A stretch of DNA of 64,000 bases from NCBI RefSeq assembly GCF_000003815.2, contig NC_049990.1, positions 2,254,572 to 2,318,571 on the forward strand, read 5' to 3'. This DNA is from Branchiostoma floridae. Taxonomy: Eukaryota; Chordata; Leptocardii; Amphioxiformes; Branchiostomatidae. The notes beneath the pieces are model-generated. The model was not told where the DNA came from and did no database searches. It saw only the letters and a list, made by a program, of their open reading frames with translations. A program made the position numbers and the translations under genes. This document shows positions 1 through 11,593 of the stretch, one piece after another. Numbering within the stretch: position 1 is the first letter of the stretch; each line of letters begins with the position of its first letter.

Positions 1-151
1 GAACAGACACAAGCACACACAAAAAGCAGGCAGACACACACACACACAGATACACACTCAACGGACAAGGACATACACATACAAAGGCATACATATAAAT
101 GCACACATACACAGTACACGCGCGCGCACACACACACACACATACGTGCGC

Positions 152-182
<31 letters not shown>

Positions 183-232
183 TATACATTCACACGCAAA
201 TACATACAAACAGATACAGACCAACACACATA
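1..232. repeat. CA-rich microsatellite upstream of ZNF-1
   Basis: The first 232 bases are almost entirely CA/CACG dinucleotide runs with small interruptions. By comparison with the other array members this lies in the intron just before the ZNF-1 coding exon; a similar CA tract sits at the same place in ZNF-8 (33344-33535). The reading frame through it is an artefact of the repeat. Confidence 0.9.
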
Positions 233-338
233 CATCGGAAACATAATCTTCTTGGCGAAAGGAATAACTATCTTACTACGCACATCTTTACATAATCGTC
301 CATATTGTCTCTACAGAAGTTGCACAAGATCTAGGACG

Positions 339-1112
339 ATGTCGACAACAAGCAGTGCCCAGAGTTTGGATGACGCCAGGAGAAAGACGAAAAAGAATTC
401 TTCTGTGCGATCTCTTAGAGAGGAGAAACGCTACAGGTGTGAGGAGTGCAACAAGCAGTTTCGTGAGTTGGGTGCTCTGAAGAAACATATGCGGACTCAC
501 ACAGGGGAGAAACCGTACAGGTGTGAGGAGTGCAGCAGGCAGTTTGGTCGGCAAGATAGTCTGAAAAGACATGTGCGGACTCACACAGGTGACAAACCTT
601 ACAGGTGTGAGGAGTGCAGCAGGCAGTTCAGTCGGATGAGTCATCTTGAGGAACACATGCGGACTCACACAGGGGAGAAACCCTACAGGTGTGAGGAGTG
701 CAGCAGGCAGTTTAGTCGGCTGGCTACTCTTAAGAGTCACATACGGACTCACACAGGGGAGAAACCCTACAAGTGTGAGGAGTGTAGCAGGCAGTTCAGT
801 GAGTGGAGAGATCTGAAGAGACACATGCGAACTCACACAGGGGAGAAGCCCTACAAGTGTGAGGAGTGCACCAAGCAGTTCAGTCAGCTGGGGAATCTGA
901 AGGCTCACATGCGGACTCACACAGGGGAGAAACCCCAACGGTGTGAGGAGTGCAGCAGGCAGTTTAGTCAGCTGAGTGATCTGAAGAAACACATGCGGAC
1001 TCACACAGGCGAGAAACCCTACAGGTGTGAGGAGTGTACCAGGCAGTTCACTCGGCTGGATAGTCTGAAGAAACACATGGAAACTCACACAACAGAACGT
1101 GTACAAGTGTGA
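339..1112 (+). CDS. ZNF-1: C2H2 zinc-finger protein, 8 fingers
   Basis: Encodes 257 residues, predicted to be a nuclear DNA-binding protein. The start is the ATG 22 nt after a clear acceptor (tgtctctacag, ending at 316); every complete paralogue starts with the same MSTTSS leader. An upstream in-frame ATG at 99 lies in the CA repeat and is not credible. Residues 1-31 form a basic leader; eight C-x2-C-x12-H-x3-H fingers with TGEKP linkers follow. Helix position -1 is R in four fingers, Q in two and E in two. The tail THTTERVQV resembles those of ZNF-7 and ZNF-11. After the stop, finger-like sequence continues in broken form. The promoter exon is outside the window. Target DNA cannot be stated from sequence alone. 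Confidence 0.9.
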   Translation: MSTTSSAQSLDDARRKTKKNSSVRSLREEKRYRCEECNKQFRELGALKKHMRTHTGEKPYRCEECSRQFGRQDSLKRHVRTHTGDKPYRCEECSRQFSRMSHLEEHMRTHTGEKPYRCEECSRQFSRLATLKSHIRTHTGEKPYKCEECSRQFSEWRDLKRHMRTHTGEKPYKCEECTKQFSQLGNLKAHMRTHTGEKPQRCEECSRQFSQLSDLKKHMRTHTGEKPYRCEECTRQFTRLDSLKKHMETHTTERVQV

Positions 1113-2030
1113 GGAGTTAAGCAAGTATTTCAGTCAGCTTGGTCGTACGAGACACAAACTGACTTACACAGGTGACAAACAGGTGTGAGGAGTACTAATG
1201 AAGCCAGCAGGTGGGGAAGTGAATCAGATCTGACAGTTTAGTCAGCAGTTGAACCTGAAAAGTTACATGCACAGACACGTTGTCAGTAAAGCCAGTTTAC
1301 TTCGTGTTTTTGAATCGCCAGCCTTTTTTGATCCCTTGTAATTATATAAATAGTGAAGTTCAGTTACCCATTTTATTCTAGAATTAGTTTCCAAGCTGGT
1401 AGTGTTGTTGGATGTGTATCATGTTCAAGTTCATTTCCTGTTTTGTAACTTCTATGATGGAATATTGTAGATCTTTTTTCATTGTTTCGTAACAAACTAG
1501 AAGTCAACTACAACTAGCGCGTTTTTGCATCTTTATTGACATATTTATATACTTAGCAAGGAAAAAAGTAGGGTTTTGTTTCTAACATATTGTTGAATGA
1601 GCATCGTGTTTGAATTTAATTCCTATAAGTTGACTTTTACGATGGTAAATTCATGTTTCTTTGTTTTGATTATTTTGTAGCAAACTTACTAATAGAACTT
1701 AACATTGTTTTTGTACCTTATTGACATATTTACCGTTGCAAGTTAATGTCTTAAAGGTAAAGAGTACCTCCTTTACGATTGAACTTGCAAGCTGAGATGA
1801 TAATAAATCCATTGTTATTGTACCCTTCTAGGATTAGCTATGTTTCTTAACGTTGATTTTAGACTCGCAGTTTCAGTTTAGATTAGAGATCAATAAAACA
1901 ACTATGAGAAGTTAAAATAATTTTGTAAGATATTAAAGTTTACTAATCGGTTACTGTCTTTGTTGTTAATTTTTATAGTTATCCGTTTTGTTAATAGTTG
2001 CTTTAGAATAAACAGTTCGAAAATGAACAT
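1113..2030 (+). other. ZNF-1 3' UTR with poly(A) signal
   Basis: Begins with a decayed finger (about 1113-1180), then T/A-rich sequence shared with the other array members. AATAAA at 2007-2012 in the context AATAAACAGTT is the conserved signal at the end of nearly every unit. This UTR belongs to the class shared with ZNF-4, ZNF-7 and ZNF-11 (a gtcagtaaagccag motif near 1284). Confidence 0.7.
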
Positions 2031-2094
2031 GTTGTTTTTCTTTCACCTTAATGTTAAGTAAATGGGAATTTCAAATACTTGAATATGTTATCAT

Positions 2095-2775
2095 CCCAAC
2101 CCTTAGAATCCGAGATATCTACAACATGAGATACCGAGACCGGAAGTCCTGCTGCATTATCTTTGAAAGTCACTAGATTTTTTAACTATTTATTTCATTT
2201 TCCTAGCACTACGTCATTGTTAAATAAATACACACAATCTCTGTACTATGGCCCACTAATACCCGATATCAAATAGCCGGGCTAGAATCTCCAATGTGCG
2301 TCCACGCTGCTACAATTATTAGGGGGAAAACATTATTTTCAAGACACAAAGAACGGGGGACAAAATAGAAAGACTAACAAAAAACTAGAAATACGTCAAA
2401 AACAGTCTGAGCCGAACCTCTGCTTGAAGAAGGCAATATCGCCAAATGTCTTCCTTCGGTCAATATTGACCATGGTAAAATCCTAATTGATATCAGCCCT
2501 ACAACGTCGACTGTGGCTAAACAGTCCGATACGAGAATGACAGTCCCTGCCACATATCGCGACAACTGTTGAGTAATCAGGAACTGATGTCTGACCGATG
2601 AGCATAAAATACTTCCGGGTCATTTTCGCGGCGGCTTCCTGTTTACTCGGGGAGTCGAGAGCGACAGTGGTGTGGAAAAGTTCCCGTCCTTCCGAAGCTC
2701 AAAATCACGACTTTCGCGGCTTTAGGAACAACCTTCTGGTGTTTCTGTGCAAGACTAGGGTTCAACTTTGTTCAG
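2095..2775 (+). promoter_or_regulatory. ZNF-2 promoter and exon 1 (class B)
   Basis: Matches the promoter/first-exon block of the other genes from about 2560. The ETS-type motif ACTTCCGGGT is at 2611-2620, and exon 1 ends at the donor TTCAG|GTAAGACG (last exon base 2775). Upstream, 2310-2560 differs from most units: it lacks the AAAATGGCGGC YY1-like site and carries a block shared only with ZNF-9 (36190-36470). Exon 1 is probably non-coding. The transcription start is not known. Confidence 0.65.
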
Positions 2776-3878
2776 GTAAGACGATCTGTTGTGTTTTGAC
2801 CCTAAAATCTGTAGATTTGACAGAAAACAGCGAGCTCCATTTTTTCTGCCTTCTGTTGAAAAATAGACCATAGTCATCGATAAATATGTTCCTTTGTAGC
2901 TTTGTTTCATACAAAGCTTTGTCTGTAGCTTTGCTGTTTTCCTCACCTAAAATAGAGGAACTTTTTGTCACACTGTTTATTCAATTCACACGGGGAAGCG
3001 AGGAGAAGGGCAGGAAATAACGTAAACAACCTGTCGGGGCCCTGTAGGGGTTTACCGAGGGTCTTTCTTTCAAGAATGTTTTAGGTTGTAACCTTAAAAA
3101 CGGGCGAAACTGTGTGTTTAGATGTGTTTCAAGTATAGGGTCAATGTTCAAGTGTCTACTGGTGTTAAGAAACGTTTCACTGGTATGAAGGGCGCAGTCG
3201 ATACAATTAGGGTATACTGCAAACCCCACCTTGCACCCCCGGGCCGAAACTCCCCGCCATTCTAACATCTGGTGTCCATCATGGCGTGTTCGATTTTTCA
3301 CGGGGAGATTCAGTAACTGATGCTTGGACGTGTTTCCAAATTTAGCGTTTTCTCTTTGCACATTCCGGGACAACGTGGAATTAAAAAAGAATATCAAATT
3401 TCGCTGAAGTTTGACCGAGTGATGTCACACATATTGCAGAGAAATTGATCAGAATTCGAGAGATTAACAAGTTCTTTGTTTTAACTGTAGCTACAAGCGT
3501 GAGGTGGCGTCTAGCGTCAAGAGTCACACTCCTAAATGTTTTTGTCCTAATGTTGTACTTTTGATGTCGGTCTCTTTCGAATACTATAGTACGTTCATCT
3601 CATAAATCCGTTTTTGATGACAAATTGAAGAAAGACCGCGAACTCCAACGGGCCAGACTGCAAAACATTTATTTGCAATGATTTCTGTGTGCAATTTGGC
3701 AGAATTTTAATCGTTGCTTCCCTTTTCCATAAAAATCCTGTGTCAATGGTAAAAATAAACTGCTTTTTTTCCGCTTGCAACGCCGCATCTCTTACTCTAT
3801 TATTCATATTTTCTCTACAGAAATTGCACCGGTATGGATGAAATATATCAAACTTTATCGATCCTATTGTCACTACAG
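2776..3878 (+). other. ZNF-2 intron
   Basis: About 1.1 kb between the GTAAGACG donor and the cactacag acceptor. It holds the intron modules common to the array (a GGTATACTGCAAACCCC block near 3210 and a cggggagattcagtaactg block near 3300) and no recognisable transposon. It is one of the shortest, cleanest introns of the set. Confidence 0.7.
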
Positions 3879-3900
3879 AAGTTGCACCAGATCTAGGAGG

Positions 3901-5598
3901 ATGTCAACAACAGGCAGTGCCCAGAGTTTGGGTGACGTCAACAGAAAGGCAAAAAAGGATTCTTCTGTGCGATCTCTTAGAGAGGAGAAACGCTACAGGT
4001 GTGAGGAGTGCAGCAAGAAGTTCAGTCATCTGGGTAATCTAAAGGCTCACGTGCGGACTCACACAGGTGAGAAACCCTATAAATGTGAGGAGTGCAGCAA
4101 GCAGTTTAGTCAGCTGGGTCATCTTAAGGAACACATGCGAACTCACACAGGTGAGAAATCCCTACGCTGTGAAGAGTGCAACAGGCAGTTCAGTCAGCTG
4201 GATTCTCTGNNNNNNNNNNNNNNNNNNNNNNNNNNNNNNNNNNNNNNNNNNNNNNNNNNNNNNNNNNNNNNNNNNNNNNNNNNNNNNNNNNNNNNNNNNN
4301 NNNNNNNNNNNNNNNNNNNNNNNNNNNNNNNNNNNNNNNNNNNNNNNNNNNNNNNNNNNNNNNNNNNNNNNNNNNNNNNNNNNNNNNNNNNNNNNNNNNN
4401 NNNNNNNNNNNNNNNNNNNNNNNNNNAGTGCAGCAGGCAGTTCAGTCAGTTCTGTAATCTGAAGAAACACATGCGGACTCACACAGGAGACAAACCCTAC
4501 AGGTGTGAGGAGTGCAGCAGGCAGTTCAGTCGGCTGGATGAGCTTAGAAAACATATGCATACTCACACAGGGGAGAAACCCTACAGGTGTGAGGAGTGCA
4601 GCAGGCAGTTCAGTCAGCTGGGTCATCTGAAGACTCACATTCGGTCTCACACAGGGGAGAAACCCTACAGGTGTGAGGAGTGCAGCAGGCAGTTTGGTCG
4701 ACCGGATTCTCTGAATACTCACATGCGGACTCACACAGGTGAGAAACCCTACACGTGTGAGGAGTGCAGCAAGCAGTTTAGCAAGCTTGGTCATCTGAAG
4801 AGTCACATGCGGACTCACACAGGTGAGAAACCCTACATGTGTGAGGAGTGCAGCAGGCAGTTTAGTCAGCTTGGTGCTCTGAAGACTCACATGAGATCTC
4901 ACACAGGGGAAAAACCCTACAAGTGTGAGGAGTGCAGCAAGCAGTTCAGTCAGCTGGGTGAGCTGAAAAAACACATGCGGACTCACACAGGAGAAAAACC
5001 CTATAAATGTGAGAAGTGCAGCAAACAGTTTTGTCAGCAGGGTCCTCTGAAAACGCACATGCGGACACACACTGGAGAGAAACCGTACAAGTGTGAGGAC
5101 TGCAGCAAGCAGTTTAGTCAGAAGAGTAATCTGAAGAGCCACATGCGGACTCACACAGGTGAGAAACCTTACAGGTGTGAGGAGTGCAGTAGGCAGTTCA
5201 GTGAGCTGGGTAGTCTAACAAAACATATGCGGACTCACACCGGTGAGAAGCCATACAAGTGTGAGGAGTGCAACAAGCAGTTCAGTCATCTGGGTCATCT
5301 GAAGACACACATGCGGACTCACACAGGTGAGAAACCCTACAGGTGTGAGAAGTGTAGCAGGCAGTTTAGTGAGCTGGGTAATCTGAAGGCTCACGTGCGG
5401 ACTCACACAGGGGAGAAACCCTACAGATGCGATGAGTGCAGCAGACAGTTCGGTGTGCTGGGCGATCTAAAGAAACACATGCGGACTCACACAGGAGAGA
5501 AACCCTACGGTTGTGAGGCGTGCAGCAGGCAGTTCAGTCGTCTGGATTATCTGAAGAAACACCTGCGGACTCACACTCGGGAAAACTTAATGGTGTGA
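3901..5598 (+). CDS. ZNF-2: C2H2 zinc-finger protein, about 19 fingers, contains a gap
   Basis: The ATG lies 22 nt after the acceptor at 3878 and opens the standard leader ([13 protein letters not shown]). A 217-base run of N (4210-4426) interrupts finger 3. Its length equals two full 84-base fingers plus the missing ends of the flanking fingers, so the frame is kept and 19 fingers are expected, 17 of them wholly or partly visible. Position -1 is Q in eight visible fingers, R in three, H and E in two each, K and V in one each. Finger 11 onwards shows unusual helices (QQGP, QKSN). The tail is RENLMV. Predicted nuclear DNA-binding protein of unknown target. Confidence 0.88.
   Translation: MSTTGSAQSLGDVNRKAKKDSSVRSLREEKRYRCEECSKKFSHLGNLKAHVRTHTGEKPYKCEECSKQFSQLGHLKEHMRTHTGEKSLRCEECNRQFSQLDSLXXXXXXXXXXXXXXXXXXXXXXXXXXXXXXXXXXXXXXXXXXXXXXXXXXXXXXXXXXXXXXXXXXXXXXXXXCSRQFSQFCNLKKHMRTHTGDKPYRCEECSRQFSRLDELRKHMHTHTGEKPYRCEECSRQFSQLGHLKTHIRSHTGEKPYRCEECSRQFGRPDSLNTHMRTHTGEKPYTCEECSKQFSKLGHLKSHMRTHTGEKPYMCEECSRQFSQLGALKTHMRSHTGEKPYKCEECSKQFSQLGELKKHMRTHTGEKPYKCEKCSKQFCQQGPLKTHMRTHTGEKPYKCEDCSKQFSQKSNLKSHMRTHTGEKPYRCEECSRQFSELGSLTKHMRTHTGEKPYKCEECNKQFSHLGHLKTHMRTHTGEKPYRCEKCSRQFSELGNLKAHVRTHTGEKPYRCDECSRQFGVLGDLKKHMRTHTGEKPYGCEACSRQFSRLDYLKKHLRTHTRENLMV
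4210..4426. other. Assembly gap inside ZNF-2 (217 N)
   Basis: A run of 217 N. Unlike the two 100-N gaps elsewhere, its size is specific and in phase with the 84-base finger repeat, which suggests it was measured from read pairs. Confidence 0.99.
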
Positions 5599-6535
5599 GG
5601 AGTGCAGCAAGCAGTTCAGCATAAAGGGTTCGAAAGTGAATCAGACAGTTAAGCCAGCTGATGATCGTGAAGACTTACATGCCTTTTAGCACGTTATCAG
5701 TAAAGTCACCTCAGTTTGTGTTTTTTGAGGCAACAACTTTTCTGTTTTTGGAAAGTTTATTTGTGTTGAAAGAAGTCGTTCAGGATTAGATTTGAACTGC
5801 GTTTTGTGCGATTTGTTAATCAATAGATGAACAGTACTTTCTAATGCAACCAATTTGAATTACCAACATCTTCAACGGAGTAACTCTTGTTGTAGTCCCA
5901 GCATCTTGTTCAGGCAATCGCCGCATTCAAGTAGTTTAAATTCACATGTTTCTGGTGTTATAAAATTTAGTTTCTAAGATGTGAGAAGCATAGTGTGTTC
6001 AAGTTGACTTCTTACGGTATAAGCTCTATTATGATAAATAGTGTTTAGTTTTTCAAACTTAACATTGTTTTGTTAACTAGAAAGTGACATTGATAGTCTT
6101 TAACATACAATCAACGGCAAAAGTTAATGTCTGCACGGAGAATAGTACCTCATTCAGGAGTGAAGTTTATTCCTCTTCTTTTAATAATACGTCTACTTAT
6201 GTTCCGTAACCATATATATTTCAGGCTTCTAGTTTTAGTTAAGGGAAGAGAACGACTTGTAGAAATGTTTTGAATTTTGTTAGATAAGTTCACTCTGATA
6301 AGTCTTAACGATCTTGTTAATGTTTGTTAGTTTGCTTTCATGTCTTTGTAAACAGGTTGGTAGACTCACGGTTTGAGTTCAGTTAGGATAACAATAAAAC
6401 GAGAAGAACCAGTTTTGCTTTTCTTAACAAGTTCAGTTTAATAACTAGTGGCTATCTTCGTTGTTGACTTTGATGTTTTGCATTTACCTATTTTGTTAAC
6501 GTTTTATTTTGAATAAACGATTTGAAACCAAGCAT
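5599..6535 (+). other. ZNF-2 3' UTR with poly(A) signal
   Basis: T/A-rich sequence homologous to the other units. It starts with a broken finger remnant and has the cagcacgttatcagtaaagtcac motif of the second UTR class near 5690. AATAAA is at 6512-6517. Confidence 0.7.
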
Positions 6536-6589
6536 GTAGTTTTTATTTTACATTGCATTTGTTACCACATGAGAAGTATAGGAAATTCA

Positions 6590-7472
6590 CATTTACTTAT
6601 CGCCTCTACCAAACATTAAAAGGCGAGATTTCTAGAACACCAGATATGAAGACCGGAAATCCTGCTGCAGTTTCTTTAAAAGTCACTAGGGGCCAATTAT
6701 AGATCATTTCATAATCCCAACACATGAGGCAGTGTTGATACACTCACGATCTCTGTAGTATCATCCACCAATACCCAATATCACAGAGCCGATCTGTGGC
6801 TAGAAGTTTTAATGTGCGTCTACAACGCTCCTGACGGTTGGTAATGTTAATCTCGAACCAGATTCAAGGTGCGTAATGTATAGTGTCAAACTTCCCGGAT
6901 CTTATGGCACCGTAGGATCTGCTTGGAGATTAGGTAATGTATGCGGACAGTATCCAGTAGGGATTAAAAACGACACCATAAAACTGACCAATCATTTATC
7001 GTTGTGGCTGCCGTCCCTTTGTATCCGACAAGACCGCAACGACACGCTCATATCATTAATTCCACGTCAATATTAACATATTGAAGTTGCAATTCCCATC
7101 ATACATCACTGGGAAACAAAATGGCGGCGCCCGTGGACGCAGGCTAAACCAAATCGCAAACCTGTAATACAAGTAATATTAGTTCTCAAGCTATACAATT
7201 GGCTCTTCTAAATTATATCCTCATTACTATAATATCAGCATTCAGCTGAGCGATGTCGCGACAACTGTTGGATAATCAGGAGATGGTGTTTGACCCAGGA
7301 CCATACATTACTTCCGGGTCACATGACGCCGTCTTCCTGTTTACTCGGGGAGTCGAGAGTGACAGCGGTTTGGAAAAGTTCCCGTCCTTCCGAAGCAAAA
7401 ACCTCAGCTTTCGCGGCTTTAGAGACAACCTACTGGTGTTTGTGTGCACGACTAGGGTCCAAGTTTGTTCAG
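6590..7472 (+). promoter_or_regulatory. ZNF-3 promoter and exon 1 (class A)
   Basis: AAAATGGCGGC (7118-7128) matches the YY1 consensus, and ACTTCCGGGT (7310-7319) matches the ETS/GABP core. Exon 1 ends at 7472 with donor CAG|GTAAGACG. An ATG at 7253 opens an 82-codon frame through exon 1 that would enter exon 2 in the wrong frame for the fingers. The distal part (6640-7100) is the common upstream block of the array. Confidence 0.68.
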
Positions 7473-8773
7473 GTAAGACGATATGTTTTATTTCACCCTA
7501 AAATTTCTGTAGGTCTGACCGAAAACTGAAGTGATTTTGGTGGGGGTCCTCGCTCTCCTCTCAACTGGTAATTGAATTTCTGTGGGTCACGGTGTTTAAA
7601 AAAAAACACCATAGCTTGCAGAAGGAAGTGATACACATGTTCCTTTGTAGCTTTGCTGTTTTTCTTGCCAAAATGGAGGAAATTTTCTGTCTAAGTTTGT
7701 GAAAAATACGGGAGAAGCGAGGAAGAAGGCAGAAGCTAACGAGCACGTCACCGGAACGTACTGCGCCTGCGCGAAATGTATAGACATGCTAAACCCCCGG
7801 TTTACTAAAGGGCCGCATTTAAGAAAGTACGTGCGTATATAAGGGTAAAACTCCGTGTACGTTTTACATGAAACCATGTCTCTAACATATACTGTGCAAC
7901 AAGCGGGATTTTAATGCAACGTTGACCAAACCAAGCCCCAAACTACCAGGGTTTGCGCAGGCGCAGTACGTTCCGGTGACGTGCTAAGCTAACGTAAACA
8001 AAATTCTTGGGCCTCTGAGGGGTTTATTGATGATCTTTCTTTGATGAATTTACAGGGTTTAAATCGCATTAACGAGTGAAAATGCAGGTGTACATGTGTT
8101 TATGTGTATTTGCACTTGCATAATAGATTCCGTACTATTTATTGGTGAAAAAAATCCGTCTTACTGGTATGCTGGGCGCAGTAAAAATATGAACGATATA
8201 CTGTAAACCCCTCAGCCCGCTCCCGGGCCGGAAACTTGCTGGAAAATCTGGTGTTCACCATGGCGTGTTCCACATTTTACGGGGAGGTTCAGTAACTGAT
8301 GCTGGGCGTGTTTTCACATTTAGGGTTTTCTCTTTGCATATTCGGGGACAATGTGGAACAAACAAGTTTTGTAGCTACAGGCGTTGGGTGGCGTTTTGCG
8401 TCAAGAGCCGTACTCCATTGTTTTTTTCCAATTGTTATGCTCGTAAACAATAGATGTCGGCCCCTTTCGCATATGGTCACCTCATTAAAAACCCGTTTTT
8501 CGTGACAAAATCGAAGCGAAATCCAAAGGCAAGGCGTCAGACTGCAGACCAGGTTCTTATGCATTTGAACACTGTGATTTGCCGTGATTTCTGCGTGCAA
8601 TTTGGCAGAATTCCATTTATTGCTTCTCTTTTCGTGAAAAGTTTGTTTCTGTGGCAAATATAGACCACATTTTCGCCACTTTTCAATAATACGCCTTACT
8701 TAAAAATGTATGCATTGCTATGGCCAGTATGGATTAAATATATCTAACTTGATCGTTTCAATTGTCTCTACAG
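7473..8773 (+). other. ZNF-3 intron
   Basis: 1.3 kb, containing the 244-bp inverted-repeat element at 7742-7985 and the array-wide intron modules (tatactgtaaacccctc near 8198). Its last 150 bases match ZNF-7 most closely. Confidence 0.7.
7742..7985. mobile_element. Non-autonomous DNA transposon, 9-bp target duplication
   Basis: The ends are inverted repeats of about 30 bp (AGCACGTCACCGGAAC at the left, its complement at the right). The element is flanked by AAGCTAACG at 7733-7741 and 7986-7994. The other introns have the uninterrupted site (aagataacgtaaac), so the insertion is private to ZNF-3. A 9-bp duplication suits Mutator-like elements, but the family is not certain. Confidence 0.85.
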
Positions 8774-8795
8774 AAGTTGCACAAGATCTAGGAGG

Positions 8796-9857
8796 ATGTC
8801 GACAACAAGCAGTGCCCAGTGTTTGGGTGACTTCAGGAGAAAGGCGAAAAAGGATTCTTCTGTGCGATCTGTCAGGGAGGAAAAACGCTACTGGTGTGAG
8901 GAGTGCAGCAAGCAGTTCAGTCAGCTGAGTAATCTGAAGGCTCACATGCGGACTCACACTAGGGAGAAACCCTTCAAGTGTGAGGATTGCAGCTGGCAGT
9001 TCAGTCAGCTGGGTGCTCTGAAGAGTCACATGCGGACTCACACAGGGGAGAAGCCCTACAGGTGTGAGGAATGCAGCAGGCAGTGTAGTAAGCTTGGTGA
9101 TCTGAAGAAACACATGCGGACCCACACAGGGGAGAAACCATATAGGTGTGAAGAGTGCGGCAGGCAGTTCAGTAGGTTGGATCATATAAAAACTCACATG
9201 CGGACTCACACAGGGGAGAAACCATACAAATGTGAAGAGTGCCGAAGGCAGTTCAGTGAGCTGGGTAATCTGAAGACACACATGCGGACTCACACAGGGG
9301 AGAAACCCTACATGTGTGAGGAGTGCGGCAAGGAGTTCAGCCAGCTTTCTGATCTGAAGACACACATGCGGACTCACACAGGGGAGAAACCCTACATGTG
9401 TGAGGAGTGCAGCAGGCAGTTCAGTAAGCTGGGTAATCTGAATGCTCACATGCGGACTCACACAGGGGAGAAACCCTACAGGTGTGAGGAGTGCAGCAAG
9501 CAGTTCAGTCGGCTGGGTCATCTGAAGACACACATGCGCACTCACACAGGGGAGAAACCCTACAAGTGTGAGGAGTGCAGCAGGCAGTTCAGTCAGCTTG
9601 GAAATCTGGACAGCCATATGAGGACTCACACAGGTGAGAAACCTTGCAGGTGTGAGGAGTGCGGCGGGCAGTTCAGTGAGCTGGGTGCTTTGAAGAAACA
9701 CATGCGGACTCACACAGGGGAGAAACCCTACAGGTGTGAGGAGTGCAGCAGACAGTTCAGTGATCTGGGTAATCTGAAGAAACACATGCGGACTCACAGG
9801 GGGAAACTCAAAGGTGTGGGGAGTGCAGCAGGTAGTTCAGCAAGCCAGGTGGTCTAA
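8796..9857 (+). CDS. ZNF-3: C2H2 zinc-finger protein, 11 fingers
   Basis: 353 residues. The start is the ATG 22 nt after the tgtctctacag acceptor, and the leader is standard. Eleven fingers follow. Position -1 is Q in four, K, R and E in two each, D in one. In finger 3 the core Phe is Cys (RQCSKLGD), and in finger 4 the core Leu is Ile, so these two may fold less well. The C-terminus [18 protein letters not shown] is a former twelfth finger read in another frame; ZNF-9 ends the same way, so the frame change predates or was copied between the two genes. Confidence 0.92.
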   Translation: MSTTSSAQCLGDFRRKAKKDSSVRSVREEKRYWCEECSKQFSQLSNLKAHMRTHTREKPFKCEDCSWQFSQLGALKSHMRTHTGEKPYRCEECSRQCSKLGDLKKHMRTHTGEKPYRCEECGRQFSRLDHIKTHMRTHTGEKPYKCEECRRQFSELGNLKTHMRTHTGEKPYMCEECGKEFSQLSDLKTHMRTHTGEKPYMCEECSRQFSKLGNLNAHMRTHTGEKPYRCEECSKQFSRLGHLKTHMRTHTGEKPYKCEECSRQFSQLGNLDSHMRTHTGEKPCRCEECGGQFSELGALKKHMRTHTGEKPYRCEECSRQFSDLGNLKKHMRTHRGKLKGVGSAAGSSASQVV

Positions 9858-10497
9858 CCCATGTGCACACGTAATGAACCCTGCAGGTGCGGAAGGGAAT
9901 CAGACAGTTCAGTCAGCTGTTGATTCTGAAGACTTATATGCCTTATCAGCACGTTTTCAGTAAAGTCGCTTCAGTTTTTGTTTTTGAGGCAATAACTTTA
10001 TGTCATGTTCCATTTGTATTAAATGACAAAATTTTGAAAATCTTGATTTGGACGGTTGAAAAATTACAGTTATGGAAGTATCTACTAGTACATGTAGTTT
10101 TGATTTTACATGAATAGTTGGTTGTGGTTTTTAGAAGTCAGTTTCGAAGGTGTTTGTTTTGTTGGACGCTTATTATATTCACGATGATTTTCTGTCTTTT
10201 ATGATCTTCGTAGAACAAACTTAGCATTGTTTTTATCAAGTAGAACATAACGTTGTTTTCTTTAGGTTGAACTTATCATTGCTGTTTTAATCTAGAACTT
10301 AAAATTGTTTTGTGAGCTAAAGCTAAACATTGTTTTTGTACCTTCATTGACAAATGAGGAACAGTAGGAAGTTAATGAGTACAAGGGGAAGGAGTTTTCC
10401 CTTAATGAGTGAATATAGAACCAGCGATGATGATAAATGTACTAGTATTATTTTCCTGTTCTTCTTGGAATAGTACCTCAATGTTTCGTAACGTTAC

Positions 10498-10560
<63 letters not shown>

Positions 10561-10745
10561 TATGTATATTTAGGCTTGTAGTTTGAATTTAGATGATATA
10601 GCAAAAGACTAACAGAAGTGTTAAGAATTTAGTATGATAAGTTCACTTTATTGATTACTAACTATCTTAGTTGTTGATTTTGACAGTTTGCATTTATATA
10701 TTTTGTTAACAGTTGCTTTCAAATAAACAGTTAAATAATGTAGTT
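9858..10745 (+). other. ZNF-3 3' UTR with poly(A) signal
   Basis: Starts with finger remnants, then sequence of the second UTR class. It contains the (TA)n tract at 10503-10556. AATAAA is at 10722-10727. Confidence 0.7.
10503..10556. repeat. (TA)n microsatellite
   Basis: About 27 uninterrupted TA units in the ZNF-3 3' UTR. Other units have only a few TA pairs here (for example 35695-35712), so the tract expanded in this copy. Confidence 0.97.
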
Positions 10746-10794
10746 TTTCTTTCACATTGAATTTCTTAGCTTAAATATAAAAAAATTCTCAGTT

Positions 10795-11593
10795 ACTCAT
10801 CATCCCAACCATTAGAACATGAGATATCCAGCATACGAGATACCAAGACCGGAAGTCCTGCTGCATTGTCTATGAAAGTCGCTAGGCTCCAATTATTTGA
10901 TCATTTCATTTCCTCAACACCTAAACAGTGTTAACAGACACACGATCTCTGTAGGATAATCCAGCAATAACCAATATCACAGAGCCGGTTTGTGGCTAGA
11001 AGTTTTTATGTGCGTCTGTAACGCTACCGACGGTTGGTAATGTATGCGGACAGTAGTCAGTAGGGATTAAAAAACGCCATGCCACCATAAAACAGACCAA
11101 ACATTTATCGTTGTGACTGCCGTCCCTTCATATCCGACAAGACCGCAACGACACGCTCATAACATTTCACGGAAATATCAACATATCGAAATATCAACAC
11201 CCATTCCCATCATACACCACTAGGAAACAAAATGGCGGCGCCTGTGTACGCAAGCTAAACCATTCGTAAGCCTGTAATACATGTAATATTATATCTCAGG
11301 TTATACAATTTGCTCTTCTGAATCATATCCTCATTACTACCATCTCAGCATTCAGCTGACCGATGTCGCGACAACTATTGGGTAACCAGGAGATGATGTT
11401 TGACCCAGAACATTAGATTACTTCCGGGTCACATGACACCGTCTTCCTGTTTACTCGGAGAGTCGAGAGCGACAGCGGCTTGGAAAAGTTCCCTACTCTC
11501 CAAGCAGAGGTCGAAGCAAAAATCATAACTTTCGCGGCTTTAGAGACAACCTACTGGTGTTTCTGTGCAAGACTAGGGTTCCAGTTTGTTCAG
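10795..11593 (+). promoter_or_regulatory. ZNF-4 promoter and exon 1 (class A)
   Basis: YY1-like AAAATGGCGGC at 11229-11239; ETS-like ACTTCCGGGT at 11420-11429; donor CAG|GTAAGGCG after 11593. The exon-1 ATG frame seen in ZNF-3 is closed here by a TAG soon after its start, which argues that exon 1 is not coding. Confidence 0.67.

Noticed and set aside
99-338. N-terminal extension of ZNF-1 through the CA repeat
   Set aside because: It would translate a microsatellite and an intron acceptor; the paralogues fix the start at 339.
8718-9797. Very long open frames on the - strand across the finger exons (for example about 360 codons here and 330 codons at 4162-5154)
   Set aside because: They follow from the 84-bp finger repeat, whose complement lacks stops in one frame. 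They give repetitive Leu/Pro/Val-rich protein without known domain, and occur over every member.
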